In this document: positions 1-9,054 of the stretch, piece after piece
How the letters are laid out: the number at the start of each line of letters is the position of its first letter
Position numbering within the stretch: the first letter of the stretch is position 1
NCBI RefSeq assembly: GCF_001953355.1
Contig: NZ_MPIY01000004.1
Span: forward strand, 1 to 60,642
Source: Polynucleobacter sphagniphilus
Lineage (GTDB): Bacteria > Pseudomonadota > Gammaproteobacteria > Burkholderiales > Burkholderiaceae
Length of the DNA: 60,642 nt
Direction: 5' to 3'
The notes under the pieces: generated by a model
Database searches by the model: none
What the model saw: only the letters and a program-made list of their open reading frames with translations
Told to the model about the DNA's origin: nothing
Program-made: the position numbers and the translations under genes

Positions 1-30
1 AAATACCAACCTCATGGTTGGTATTTTTTT
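1..30. terminator. Bidirectional Rho-independent terminator
   Basis: An 11-bp perfect inverted repeat (AAATACCAACC / GGTTGGTATTT) with a 4-base loop is followed by a T run on the plus strand and has an A run before it, so it can end transcription from either side. It lies just after the stop of the minus-strand MFS permease gene. Confidence 0.85.
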
Positions 31-48
31 AAGAATGACTAACGTTGA

Positions 49-1380
49 TTATTGGGTGGATAACTGCTCTAACCCTTGATTGCTTGACTCAATTCCGATC
101 GTTGCTACTGCAATAATTTGCACAATGAGCAAGGCGATCATAAGTGCAAGTACACCAGTCACGCCGTAGGAATTAAATAAGAAAACGACCAAGAATGGCG
201 TTCCGATGGTTGCCCCACGACCAAAGGTGTTGCAAATTCCAGAGGCACGTAAGCGCACTTCTGTCGGAAATAGCTCCGGAACATACATACCAAATAAACC
301 AGCAACTAATACATAAATAGGGATGACCAAGAGCAAACCAAATACTGGCAGTAAATTTGGGTCACGTACAAAGGGATAAATTGCACCAAAAATAGCTGCA
401 ATGGCTGAGGCACCAATAATCAGAGTCTTGCGACCAACCTTATCGGCCAGGAAGGCACCCAAGGCTGCTCCAACAGGCGCTCCAATTGACATCACAAATG
501 CAAAGTTAAATGACTTCACGATCGTCATACCTTCTTTTACAAAAAAGGTTGGCAGCCAAGTAACAAAGCCATACAGCAAAGTATTAATCACAATTAATGT
601 GATGGATCCAACAATCATGCGCGGCAACATGCGTGGTGAAAGCAGGTAGCCCACATTGCGCGGCACTGACGGAGCTTGTCCATAAGTCACCGGTGGTAAG
701 ACGCCCTTTTCAGCACTGACTTCAGCTTCAATTTTGCTCATTAAAGCCTCTGCCTCAGCATCGCGCCCCACTGACTCAAGCCAACGAGGTGATTCGGGCA
801 AAGACTTGCGAATCATCCACACAATCAAGGCGCCAATACCGCCAATCACAAACATGATTCTCCAGCCAAAATTGGGCACTAGAAACACACCCAATAAAGC
901 GCTAGCTGGTAATCCAGTCACAACAAAAGTAGCCATAAGGCCTTGTAGTTTGCCGCGATATTTTGGTGGGGCGAATTCAGCAAGGGTCGAATAGCCCACA
1001 ACGTTTTCAGCACCCAATCCAACGCCCATAAAGAAGCGGCAAATAATCAAGATTGTCATGCTAGGAGCCATCGCTGCAGCCAATGAGGCAACGCCAAATA
1101 AAGCCAAATTAGCCTGGTATGTAAAACGACGACCAAAACGATCGCCTAAGAAACCAGTTCCAAACGAACCGATCATCATGCCTAAAAATGTCATCGAAAC
1201 AAATAATGCATTCTCGGCAATTGTTGAAAAGCCACTACTAACAGTTGCTCCCAACACAGTCGATGCTATGTAAATATCAAAACCATCAAAAAACATTCCA
1301 ATACCAATTAGCCACATGATGCGGCTGTGAAATGCCGATAATGGCAATCGATCCAACCTTGCTCCGCTATCAACTCTCAT
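49..1380 (-). CDS. MFS transporter (sugar/carboxylate-type porter)
   Basis: A 443-residue inner-membrane permease of the major facilitator superfamily, with about 12 hydrophobic segments. The loop between helices 2 and 3 carries the MFS signature GDRFGRR (about residues 79-85), its second-half counterpart is ADKVGRK, and a PESPRWL motif lies before the central cytoplasmic loop, as in sugar-porter and aromatic-acid/carboxylate symporters. It is the last gene of a minus-strand run with a GntR regulator, an aldehyde dehydrogenase and an alpha/beta-fold protein, so it probably imports the substrate of that pathway. The substrate cannot be told from sequence. The start MRVDSG is the first ATG. Confidence 0.85.
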   Translation of the reverse strand: MRVDSGARLDRLPLSAFHSRIMWLIGIGMFFDGFDIYIASTVLGATVSSGFSTIAENALFVSMTFLGMMIGSFGTGFLGDRFGRRFTYQANLALFGVASLAAAMAPSMTILIICRFFMGVGLGAENVVGYSTLAEFAPPKYRGKLQGLMATFVVTGLPASALLGVFLVPNFGWRIMFVIGGIGALIVWMIRKSLPESPRWLESVGRDAEAEALMSKIEAEVSAEKGVLPPVTYGQAPSVPRNVGYLLSPRMLPRMIVGSITLIVINTLLYGFVTWLPTFFVKEGMTIVKSFNFAFVMSIGAPVGAALGAFLADKVGRKTLIIGASAIAAIFGAIYPFVRDPNLLPVFGLLLVIPIYVLVAGLFGMYVPELFPTEVRLRASGICNTFGRGATIGTPFLVVFLFNSYGVTGVLALMIALLIVQIIAVATIGIESSNQGLEQLSTQ

Positions 1381-1418
1381 TTTGTCTCCAATTTTTTATT
1401 TTTATTGCTGCAATGAAA

Positions 1419-2204
1419 TTACCTAATGAAATCTTGAATTGCCGCCAAAAACTGTGACGGGGACTGCAACTGCGGTACGTGGGCGCAACCAGTAAGTACA
1501 ACTAACTCTGAATGAGGCAAGCCCGCATTTAATTCGTACGACATTGGTGGTGGTGTAGCCTCATCATGCTCGCCAACCAACACCAAAACAGGTACAGATA
1601 CCTTGGATAATTCAGAACGAATATCCAGAGTAGAAAGCGCTTCACATGCACCGTGAAATGTTTCTGGATCGACCGCCAAAAAACATTTTTTTCTTTCAGC
1701 AATAAGTTCTGGATTTTTCTCCTGGAACTCAGGGGCAAATAACCTTCTCATGGCAACATCAGCGATAGCCGACAAGCCCTTCTCTTTTGAGGTTGCAGAC
1801 ATCATCTTGAAAGCTGCCCTTCCAGGCTCAGAGAATGCCGCCCCACAATCCGCTAAGATCAACCGGGCGGGTAGCTCTGGATGACGAATGCCGGTAATTA
1901 AAGCAATAAACCCTCCATAGCCGTTGCCAAGAAAAATAGGTTTTTGGGTTAAATGAAGTAACTCGATCCCCCTGGCGATATGGTCAGCTATGCCATTCAG
2001 ATTTCCACCAATATATTCAGACTCACCAAAGCCAGGTAAATTTAAAATAATTGTTTGATGGGTCTTAGAGAGCTCCTGGACAATAGGATCAAAACTGCTT
2101 CCATCAGCCAATAATGAATGAAAAAGAATAATCGGAGCGCCCTCACCTACAATGTGAGCACTCAGCCTCTTTCCATTGACCTCGATGATTTTTAATTCGT
2201 TCAT
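1419..2204 (-). CDS. Alpha/beta-hydrolase fold protein lacking the nucleophile serine
   Basis: A 261-residue alpha/beta-hydrolase fold protein. I chose the ATG at 2204 (MNELKII), preceded by GGGGTC, over an upstream ATG that would overlap the aldehyde dehydrogenase gene. The fold is clear: an oxyanion-loop strand (IILFHS), a nucleophile elbow, acid Asp214 (GEHDEATPP) and His242 (CAHVPQL). The elbow reads GNGYGG instead of G-x-S-x-G, so the nucleophile position (Gly95) has no side chain. Asp and His are retained. It could be a lyase, a decarboxylase or a cofactor-free enzyme rather than a serine hydrolase. It is co-transcribed with an aldehyde dehydrogenase and an MFS permease. Confidence 0.8.
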   Translation of the reverse strand: MNELKIIEVNGKRLSAHIVGEGAPIILFHSLLADGSSFDPIVQELSKTHQTIILNLPGFGESEYIGGNLNGIADHIARGIELLHLTQKPIFLGNGYGGFIALITGIRHPELPARLILADCGAAFSEPGRAAFKMMSATSKEKGLSAIADVAMRRLFAPEFQEKNPELIAERKKCFLAVDPETFHGACEALSTLDIRSELSKVSVPVLVLVGEHDEATPPPMSYELNAGLPHSELVVLTGCAHVPQLQSPSQFLAAIQDFIR

Positions 2205-2215
2205 AGTTGACCCCA

Positions 2216-3736
2216 TTAATTCAAGCGGGGTTGAGCTGAGGTATTTTGGTACCAATCAAATGGAGCGTCATCCAGGCGCAACATCACGCTCTTAGTTTCA
2301 AAGTGCTGATCAAATGACTCGGTTCCGCACTCACGTCCGATGCCGGAGTCTTTAATTCCGCCCCATGGTGATGCCGGATCTAAGCGGTGGTGATCATTGA
2401 TCCAAACGATGCCACACTTCAATTGCGCTGCTAAACGATGTGCGCGGGTGACATCTTTAGTACGAATAGCACCAGCTAAACCAAATGGGGAGTCGTTAGC
2501 TAGCTCCAAGCCCTCTTCTTCGGTTGTAAATTTAGTGACTGAAACAAAAGGACCGAAAACTTCCTCCTGAAAAATACGCATATTGCGGGTCACATCAGCA
2601 AAAACAGTTGGCTCTACAAAGAACCCATCCTTTAAGCTTGGGTCTGATGGAATCTTACCTCCAGCAACTAAACGTGCCTTATCTTCATTCAAACCAATGT
2701 TGATATAACTCAGAACACGTTGCTGTTGCTTGGCAGAAACAACTGGCCCTAACTGAACCGTTGGATCGATCGGATTACCAATTCGGATTGCTTTTGCCTT
2801 TGCAGCTAATTTTTCAACAAATTCGTCATAAATCTTCTCTTGAACAATTTGACGGCTACCACAAATGCAAGTTTGACCGGCACCAATAAATGCACCAAAC
2901 GCTGCATAGTTCACCGCTTGATCAACATCAAAATCATCAAATACCAGTACCGGGGTTTTACCACCCAACTCAAGTGTTTGATGTGCAAAATTACTACCAG
3001 CAAGTGCGCCAGTAATACGTCCTGCCTCAGTACCACCAGTTAATACCCACTTAGCCAAGCCAGGATGTTCTGCTAATGCCTTACCAGTGGTAGGCCCTAA
3101 GCCAGTAATCACATTGAATGCGCCAGGAGGCAGGCCTGCATCTACGAAAAGTTGCGCCAAGCGCAAAGTAGTTAGGGGCGTGTACTCTGATGGCTTAACA
3201 ACGGTGGTGCAACCCGAGGCCAAGGAGGGCGCCAAGCTTTTCACCATAATCATTAATGGATGATTGAAAGGCGTAGAATTTCCAACCACACCAATTGGTG
3301 TGCGCAATGTGTAATTCAAATAATTACCATCAACCGGAATGACTGAGTCACGACGCGCAATCGCTAGGCCCGCGTTATACCGAAAGAAATCAGGCAACCG
3401 TGATACTTGGGCACGGGTTTCATTCAAAGAGCGGCCGTTGTTTGCTGTCTCCAAAGTATAGATCTCTTCAAGATTTGCCTCAAATACATCAGCCAATTTG
3501 TTAATTAATTTGGCACGTGTCCGATTGGACATTTGACTCCACTCTTTACTGTGAAAAGTGCTTTTTGCATTCATCACTGCTCGATCTACATCCTCATCAC
3601 TCGCATGAGAAATCTGCGCCAACATTTCCCCGGTTGCCGGATTGAGAACATCCAACAAATCAGGGCGGGTTGCCGGCACTTCTTTCCCATCAATAAACAA
3701 ACCGCGAATGGGGATATTTTTATTTTTATTCATCAC
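2216..3736 (-). CDS. Aldehyde dehydrogenase, NAD(P)-dependent
   Basis: A 506-residue member of the aldehyde dehydrogenase superfamily, full length. The catalytic glutamate (LELGGK, Glu256) and nucleophile cysteine (GQTCICG, Cys290) are present, as is the N-terminal cofactor-binding domain with PFNHPL. It oxidises an aldehyde to its acid, probably in the cytoplasm. It sits 11 bp upstream of the alpha/beta-fold gene and 30 bp downstream of a GntR regulator, consistent with one regulated catabolic operon. Two adjacent ATGs begin the reading frame and either could be used. The closest functional class is not determinable; aromatic or hydroxy-aldehyde substrates are plausible. Confidence 0.88.
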   Translation of the reverse strand: MMNKNKNIPIRGLFIDGKEVPATRPDLLDVLNPATGEMLAQISHASDEDVDRAVMNAKSTFHSKEWSQMSNRTRAKLINKLADVFEANLEEIYTLETANNGRSLNETRAQVSRLPDFFRYNAGLAIARRDSVIPVDGNYLNYTLRTPIGVVGNSTPFNHPLMIMVKSLAPSLASGCTTVVKPSEYTPLTTLRLAQLFVDAGLPPGAFNVITGLGPTTGKALAEHPGLAKWVLTGGTEAGRITGALAGSNFAHQTLELGGKTPVLVFDDFDVDQAVNYAAFGAFIGAGQTCICGSRQIVQEKIYDEFVEKLAAKAKAIRIGNPIDPTVQLGPVVSAKQQQRVLSYINIGLNEDKARLVAGGKIPSDPSLKDGFFVEPTVFADVTRNMRIFQEEVFGPFVSVTKFTTEEEGLELANDSPFGLAGAIRTKDVTRAHRLAAQLKCGIVWINDHHRLDPASPWGGIKDSGIGRECGTESFDQHFETKSVMLRLDDAPFDWYQNTSAQPRLN

Positions 3737-3766
3737 AACTGTCTCCTACCTTTTATTTTGAAAAAA

Positions 3767-4447
3767 TTAACTAATTACTATTCCTCGATCGATCGCACGC
3801 TCAACCCTTTTACCTGCAGCGAGTACATGCTTTTCGGATATCTTTTGTGCAGCCTTCACCAATCGACCCTGAATGGCATGAATGATGTCTAGATGTTCTT
3901 GAATGAGACCCTTTGGCTCACCATGATCAAAATTGCTCACACTCATCTGAACCGCCCTCTCCATTAGGTCAATTAAATCTAGCAATTGATCACGCATTCT
4001 GGGATTCCCCCCTAACTCTGCCAAACGCCTATGGAATGCTTTGTTATAGGCAACAAAGCCACCCTTCCATTGCTCTGGGTTAAATACCTTAAACACATCC
4101 AATTGAGCCAATTCTTCATCAGTCGCATACCGAATCACGCGCTCAATATTGGCGCGCTCTAGCGCTGCTCGTAAATGAAACATATCCAACATGTCAGAGA
4201 TGGAGACTGGGGACACCCGATATCCCTGTCTTGGCATAGTGATGATCAAGCCCTCACGCTCGAGGCGAATTAGCGCGTCCCTCACTGGAGACTTACTCAC
4301 TTCAAAGCGAGTCGCTAAATCAGCCTCCCGCACCTCGGCACCTGGGGCGATGCGACAGCTAATGATGTCATTGCGTAGCTCTTCATAGACACGCTCTTTT
4401 AAGAGACGAGATCCAGATTCAAGCTGTTCAGCAGACTCAACAATCAT
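3767..4447 (-). CDS. GntR family regulator (FCD/FadR subfamily)
   Basis: A 226-residue transcription regulator. Residues about 12-80 form the GntR winged helix (KERVYEELRNDIISCRIAPG, then LATRFEVSKSPVRDALIRLE and a REGLIITMPRQGYRV wing). The rest is an all-helical FCD ligand-binding domain with the histidines (FHRRLAEL; QEHLDIIHAI) that normally hold a metal and carboxylate ligand. It heads the minus-strand run and probably controls it in response to a pathway acid. An inverted repeat just upstream of its start may be its operator. Confidence 0.88.
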   Translation of the reverse strand: MIVESAEQLESGSRLLKERVYEELRNDIISCRIAPGAEVREADLATRFEVSKSPVRDALIRLEREGLIITMPRQGYRVSPVSISDMLDMFHLRAALERANIERVIRYATDEELAQLDVFKVFNPEQWKGGFVAYNKAFHRRLAELGGNPRMRDQLLDLIDLMERAVQMSVSNFDHGEPKGLIQEHLDIIHAIQGRLVKAAQKISEKHVLAAGKRVERAIDRGIVIS

Positions 4448-4451
4448 GTTT

Positions 4452-4488
4452 AGTAGAAATATTAGAATTTAATAAAAATTATTCTACT
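4452..4488. promoter_or_regulatory. Candidate GntR operator / promoter region
   Basis: An inverted repeat AGTAGAA (4452-4458) / TTCTACT (4482-4488) lies in very AT-rich DNA immediately upstream of the GntR start. The position suits autoregulation of the operon. That it is the GntR site is inference from position and symmetry only. The remaining gap to 4711 is AT-rich and I see no gene in it. Confidence 0.35.
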
Positions 4489-4711
4489 GAAATATTACAA
4501 AAATTGGTAATTTTTTATAGTATTTTGTAAGTCATTGTTTTAATTAATAATTATAGTTAGTGATTGCTAATTAAATACTAAAATCTTCTAGAAATTTAAT
4601 TCTCTAATATATCAAATTGATAAAGAACCCTGAATTTTGATGGGATTTAAGAAAAAAGAAAGCCAATTCCTCGTAGATGGAGGCCCAGGAGAACCGGACT
4701 ATTGTCTGGAA

Positions 4712-5401
4712 TTATTTAGCCAGCGCGTGCCAGCCAAAGCTGAGTAAGGGGAGTAGATCTACCGCGAATGCAGTGACCTCTTTAATGAGCGTGTTTGAGC
4801 AAACAATATTGCGTGGCAATTGCTTGCGAATAATCCATCCTTTTAGCTTAAGGGCTTTTTCAAGCTCCACTGGAACCTCATCAAATCCCCTAGGAATGCG
4901 AGCTAAGGTATGAGAGTAATCGAGTTCATAACCCTTACGCTTTAAGGACTTCTCTAGAGATAGCCAGGCCTTAGGGTTATCTAAAATTCCTTGTCGCAAT
5001 TTCTTTAAGACAGGTGGTTCTGGCTGCATATATCCAGCCGCCACCCTACTGCCTAATGGATCAAGACGAAAGTACAGCACGCCAGAGGAATGTTTATCGC
5101 CTGTTCTTGTAAATAAACCACTAGCATGCATGTTGTATGGATGTTTGGCTTTTGAAAATCGAGCGTCGCGATTAATTCTATAAAGGGATCTTTTGGGGTC
5201 ACCCCACAATGGCACCTCCTTTGCAGCCAAGCTCGCAGATAAGGCATCAGCAAAGGACTTCATTGGCTCGCGTACGAAGTCCTCATACTCCGAGCGATGC
5301 TCTGCAAACCAGATCCTGTTTTGGTTGTTGGTCAATGCCTCTAAAAATAGAAAGGCCTTGGGATCAAATCCAGGAAACTTATTGGTGGAGGTTTTAGTCA
5401 T
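4712..5401 (-). CDS. DUF2461 / TIGR02453 family protein
   Basis: A 229-residue conserved cytoplasmic protein. Starting at MTKTSTNKFPGFDPKA (ATG at 5401) gives the usual family N-terminus; the open frame runs 36 codons further upstream but that part is not family-like. Recognisable family pieces are FLEALTNNQNRIWFAEHR, YRINRDARFSKAKHPYN and GVLYFRLDP. Its biochemical function is not established. It is a single gene on the minus strand, divergent from the phosphatase-like gene at 5491. Confidence 0.8.
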   Translation of the reverse strand: MTKTSTNKFPGFDPKAFLFLEALTNNQNRIWFAEHRSEYEDFVREPMKSFADALSASLAAKEVPLWGDPKRSLYRINRDARFSKAKHPYNMHASGLFTRTGDKHSSGVLYFRLDPLGSRVAAGYMQPEPPVLKKLRQGILDNPKAWLSLEKSLKRKGYELDYSHTLARIPRGFDEVPVELEKALKLKGWIIRKQLPRNIVCSNTLIKEVTAFAVDLLPLLSFGWHALAK

Positions 5402-5490
5402 GTTTTTTTGCGAACAGGGCGATTGCAGCATTTTGACTTTATAGTACCTGATAAGAGTCAATCTGGCACCTATCCTCTTCAGGAACCCAA

Positions 5491-6207
5491 ATGAAAGCAA
5501 GTAGCTCATTAATTAAAGCATTCGTATTGGTGATAGCACTTTTATTTACAATGCCCCTTTTTGCAGCGCCTGCGCAAATCATCATTCTTAGGCACGGTGA
5601 AAAGCGTAATGAGTTTGATTTATGTGCCACCGGAAAATTACGCTCAAAAGCATTAACGGAATATTATCTGGGCCAAGGGGCAAAAAGCTCCTTATTTACT
5701 CTTTCACCACCTGCCGCTTTCTTTGCAATTACCCTTCACACGCTAGAGTTTATTGGCCCTATTGCAGGCACATGGAAAATGCCGGTGATTGCTTATGTGG
5801 TTCAAGCATCCCATAAAAGTCCCAGCGCACTCACGCAGTCACTGAATCAACAAACTCAAGAACTTGCAAAAGGGCTTTTTGAAAATCCCTACTGGAATGG
5901 AAAGACGGTTGTATTGTCATGGGAGCATTTCCACATAGCAAATGCCGAACTTGAAAAGTCTTTTCCCAATCAAGAAGTCACACTCAGGCAACTTTTAAAA
6001 CTAGATACCCTAAAAGATCCCAAGGTACCAAAGACCTGGCCAGACTCAAACTACGACTATTTTTGGATTATTCATTACAACGCAGATGGCCTGCCAGAAA
6101 AGTTTGAAGTAGTCCAACAAATTTTTGGCTCTGCCTACCCCAAAGTCCCAACAAACAAATGGGGTGAACCAGAGCCAAGCTCAATTCTTTCAACATGTAT
6201 ACCTTAA
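5491..6207 (+). CDS. Exported histidine-phosphatase-like protein
   Basis: A 238-residue protein with a signal peptide (about residues 1-26, ending LFAAPA) followed at once by the RHGEK motif that marks the histidine phosphatase (phosphoglycerate mutase) superfamily. A central SWEHFHI segment matches the position of the second catalytic histidine. It is probably periplasmic. The substrate is unknown. It ends at a strong terminator. A second RHG-type gene lies at 42104 in this window, but the two are not close copies. Confidence 0.68.
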   Translation: MKASSSLIKAFVLVIALLFTMPLFAAPAQIIILRHGEKRNEFDLCATGKLRSKALTEYYLGQGAKSSLFTLSPPAAFFAITLHTLEFIGPIAGTWKMPVIAYVVQASHKSPSALTQSLNQQTQELAKGLFENPYWNGKTVVLSWEHFHIANAELEKSFPNQEVTLRQLLKLDTLKDPKVPKTWPDSNYDYFWIIHYNADGLPEKFEVVQQIFGSAYPKVPTNKWGEPEPSSILSTCIP

Positions 6208-6211
6208 ATAC

Positions 6212-6241
6212 AAAAATACCAGCCCGTAAGCTGGTATTTTT
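6212..6241. terminator. Bidirectional terminator between convergent genes
   Basis: An 11-bp perfect inverted repeat (AAAATACCAGC / GCTGGTATTTT) flanked by A and T runs lies in the 40-bp gap between two convergent genes, so it can serve both. Confidence 0.88.
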
Positions 6242-6247
6242 AATCAC

Positions 6248-7141
6248 TTATTGCTTGAAAGTTTCCAGAATTTTTTGATGAATCAGCCCAGTAGGCTGCT
6301 CTAGCTGTACTAGCATGGTGTAGTGGTTCTTACCCGGAATCTCTACAAAAGAATTAGGGTGAGCAGTCTTGGCAATCTTCTTAGTAAAGTTATGGGATTG
6401 GCGTCGCATTTCACTCAACTCCGCTCCGCCTACAAAAATATAGATGGGCGTCTTCCCTGGGGGCACATGCATCATCGGAGAATTTTTATCCGCAATCGCC
6501 TGATCCATTTTGAGGTTTGTATTTAAATAAGAGCCAATTAAAGGCTCTAGCTCATAAATACCGCTAATAGGAATAGCAGCTTTCATTTTGACGCTATCCA
6601 TTGAAGTGATGGTGAGATGGCCGCCAGATGACCAGCCCGTCAAAATAACTTGATTGGGATTTCCGCCCCACTGTGCAAGATGATTGCCGATGAATTCAAC
6701 TGCTTTTTTGGAAGATGAAACAATCTCGTCCATATTCGCTTGCGGCGCCAATGGATAACCCACCATGGCAACGCTAATTCCCTCTTTTAAGAAATGATCA
6801 GCAATGAATGCAAAATCATTTTTTGAGCGCATTTGCCAAAAACCACCATGGATAAAAATCACAACTGGAGTATTTTTTCCAGCTGAGAAGTAATCAATCT
6901 TTTCGCGCTCCAATGGGCCATAAGAAATATCTAAATACTCTGGATGCGCAGCTCTAAATGCCTGACTGCGCTCAACCCAACCATCAAACATGGCTTTGCT
7001 CTCTGGAACAGCTTTTGAATTATTGTATGAATCATCCAGAGTTTGCTGATTCATCTGATGCCAGTCCGGGAAATTTTGTGCGTACATAGCTTGAGTAAAA
7101 AAAGTGATTAATGCAAATAAAACTAGTTTGAGCAATTTCAT
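6248..7141 (-). CDS. Exported alpha/beta hydrolase (esterase/lipase)
   Basis: A 297-residue serine esterase. The start at 7141 (MKLLKLVLFALITFF) has AGGGGAT seven bases upstream and begins a signal peptide. The enzyme core shows HGGFW (the oxyanion-hole HGG motif of BD-FAE/hormone-sensitive-lipase-like esterases), the nucleophile elbow GWSSGG and a C-terminal GKNHYTML histidine. It resembles kynurenine formamidase-like or carboxylesterase proteins; export argues for a general esterase. Confidence 0.8.
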   Translation of the reverse strand: MKLLKLVLFALITFFTQAMYAQNFPDWHQMNQQTLDDSYNNSKAVPESKAMFDGWVERSQAFRAAHPEYLDISYGPLEREKIDYFSAGKNTPVVIFIHGGFWQMRSKNDFAFIADHFLKEGISVAMVGYPLAPQANMDEIVSSSKKAVEFIGNHLAQWGGNPNQVILTGWSSGGHLTITSMDSVKMKAAIPISGIYELEPLIGSYLNTNLKMDQAIADKNSPMMHVPPGKTPIYIFVGGAELSEMRRQSHNFTKKIAKTAHPNSFVEIPGKNHYTMLVQLEQPTGLIHQKILETFKQ

Positions 7142-7291
7142 ACTATCCCCTATCAATATATTCTTTTTTTAATTTACCTCAGTCTTCGGCCGACTAAAAA
7201 CATCATATTCGCTTTACGCACCTAAATGGGGTAAAAATGGTCGCATCAAGGATGCCTAGCCCCTCCAAAGGCGACAGATTAGAATCAAATC

Positions 7292-7975
7292 ATGAAACTA
7301 AGCTTATTTTTAGCATTTCTTATAAATCTAATTTTTATGGGGCATGTGATGGCCTACGATGAGCCGCAGTACAAAGTGCTTTATAGCAGTCAAAATATCG
7401 AAATTAGACAATATGCCCCCATGCTCATTGCGCAGGTATATGTCGATGGCGATATGGATGAAGCTTCTAACAAAGGCTTTCGCTTGATTGCCAGCTATAT
7501 TTTTGGTAACAATCAGTCGGTCACCCAATCGGATCCTGAGAAAATCGCCATGACGACCCCTGTGACTATAGAACCTCAAGCTGAAAAAATCCCAATGACA
7601 GCACCAGTGGCCATTGAACCCCAATCTCAAGAGGGAAATTTGGTGAGCTCACAAAAATGGCGCGTGCATTTTGTGATGCCTAGCCAATACACACTTGCCA
7701 ATATTCCAAAGCCAAAAGATAGCTCAGTTCAGTTAAAAGAACTTCCTGAGCAATATTTTGTAGCACTTCAATACTCTGGTTTTAATACAGCTGGAAAGGT
7801 ACAGCAACGTTCTCATGAACTACAAGCTTGGTCAAAAGATCAAGGATTAACCATTAGAAGCACTGCGCAACTTGCGAGATATAACCCGCCATGGACTCTG
7901 CCGATGTTTCGCAGGAATGAAATCCTGATGGAGATTGCCAAACCTGATTTAAGCAAAATGAAATCTGCAGAGTAA
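7292..7975 (+). CDS. SOUL family haem-binding protein
   Basis: A 227-residue protein with a signal peptide (about residues 1-21, ending VMAYDEP) and a SOUL domain: YSSQNIEIRQYAPMLIAQV at the start, the KIAMTTPV signature, and the C-terminal PPWTLPMFRRNEILMEI. SOUL proteins bind haem or related tetrapyrroles. The KI-MT-PV signature occurs twice in tandem (EKIAMTTPVTIEP, EKIPMTAPVAIEP), which is common in this family. It is followed after 11 bp by the HDAC-like gene, so the two may be co-transcribed. Confidence 0.85.
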   Translation: MKLSLFLAFLINLIFMGHVMAYDEPQYKVLYSSQNIEIRQYAPMLIAQVYVDGDMDEASNKGFRLIASYIFGNNQSVTQSDPEKIAMTTPVTIEPQAEKIPMTAPVAIEPQSQEGNLVSSQKWRVHFVMPSQYTLANIPKPKDSSVQLKELPEQYFVALQYSGFNTAGKVQQRSHELQAWSKDQGLTIRSTAQLARYNPPWTLPMFRRNEILMEIAKPDLSKMKSAE

Positions 7976-7986
7976 AAGGGAGTCGT

Positions 7987-8883
7987 TTGAAAGCTTTTTA
8001 TGCGGATCATTTCGTACTGCCACTACCGGAGGGTCATCGCTTTCCGATGGAAAAGTATGCTCAATTAAGAGACTTGGTCAGCGCAATAGATGGCGTAGAG
8101 TTAGTTGAAGCACCTGCGGCAAGTGATACTCAAATTTTGTATGCTCATGATCCTGTGTATCTTATCCATGTCTTAGAAGGAAGTCTTAGCGCCCAAGAAC
8201 AAAGAGAGATTGGTTTTCCATGGAGTACTCAAATGGTCGAACGATCCCGCAGATCAGCGGGGGCTACGATTGCGGCGGCCAAAACTTCTCTCAAGGAAGG
8301 CATTGCTGCCAATCTTGCAGGTGGAACACACCATGCGTATCGCAACAAGGGTAGCGGATTTTGTGTTTTTAATGATTCGGTAATTGCTGCTCGAAGTCTG
8401 CAACGAGAAGTTCACTCGAAATTGAAAATTGCTATTATTGATTTAGATGTGCATCAAGGTAATGGCACCGCATCTATTTTAGAAAATGACTCCAGCATTT
8501 TTACTATGTCGATTCACGGTGAAAGCAACTACCCTTTTCAAAAAGAAAATAGCGATTTAGATATTGGCCTGGCGGATGGCTGCACCGATGCGACATACCT
8601 CAATTCATTGCTGATGGGATTGGATCAATTAAGCACCCGCTTTCAAGCGGATTGCATCATTTACTTGGCGGGCGCAGATCCACATGAAAATGATCGACTA
8701 GGTAGACTGAAGATTACCCAAGCAGGCATGCGAAAAAGAGATGAGGCTGTATTTCAGTATGCAAAAGATCTTCAAATACCCATCGCATTTTCAATGGCTG
8801 GAGGGTATGGCAAGTCAATTGATTCCACAGTTGCCATTCACCATCAAACCATCATAACGGCTGCCCATTTTCAAAAAAATTAG
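7987..8883 (+). CDS. Histone deacetylase family (acetylpolyamine amidohydrolase-like) protein
   Basis: A 298-residue zinc-dependent deacetylase of the HDAC/AcuC/AphA superfamily. It has GGTHHAY (tandem histidines), GFCVFND, the metal-binding DLDVHQGNG and the late metal ligand GADPHENDRLG. The start is TTG at 7987, preceded by AAGGGAG. In bacteria these enzymes deacetylate small amines or acyl-lysines rather than histones; the substrate here is unknown. Confidence 0.85.
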   Translation: MKAFYADHFVLPLPEGHRFPMEKYAQLRDLVSAIDGVELVEAPAASDTQILYAHDPVYLIHVLEGSLSAQEQREIGFPWSTQMVERSRRSAGATIAAAKTSLKEGIAANLAGGTHHAYRNKGSGFCVFNDSVIAARSLQREVHSKLKIAIIDLDVHQGNGTASILENDSSIFTMSIHGESNYPFQKENSDLDIGLADGCTDATYLNSLLMGLDQLSTRFQADCIIYLAGADPHENDRLGRLKITQAGMRKRDEAVFQYAKDLQIPIAFSMAGGYGKSIDSTVAIHHQTIITAAHFQKN

Positions 8884-8886
8884 CCC

Positions 8887-9045
8887 TTAGGCATTCTTAT
8901 TTTTGAGCTTCTTACAAGCATCTGAGCAGTACTTCACTTCTTCCCAATTTTTTGCCCAGGATTTTCTCCATACCATCTCTCTTTTGCATACCAGGCAGGT
9001 TTTGCTGGGCAAGGTACTTTTATTTCCTTTAAAGGTGACAGTCAT
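8887..9045 (-). CDS. DUF2256 zinc-finger-like small protein
   Basis: A 52-residue reading frame (MTVTFKGNKS...) with the DUF2256 pattern: PSKTCLVCKREMVWRKSWA followed by NWEEVKYCSDAC, giving two Cys pairs (CxxC and CxxxC) that could hold one metal. It is 9 bp downstream of the FeS-photolyase gene on the same strand. DUF2256 genes are often neighbours of this class of photolyase, which supports the call. The exact role is unknown. Confidence 0.85.
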   Translation of the reverse strand: MTVTFKGNKSTLPSKTCLVCKREMVWRKSWAKNWEEVKYCSDACKKLKNKNA

Positions 9046-9054
9046 TGCTTATTT

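Noticed and set aside
49..1380. Several plus-strand reading frames inside the MFS permease gene
   Set aside because: They are shadows of the permease on the opposite strand, with no ribosome sites and unnatural composition.
7530..7625. Tandem duplication in the SOUL protein (EKIAMTTPVTIEP then EKIPMTAPVAIEP)
   Set aside because: Two adjacent KI-x-MT-x-PV signatures are normal for SOUL-family proteins and need no special explanation.
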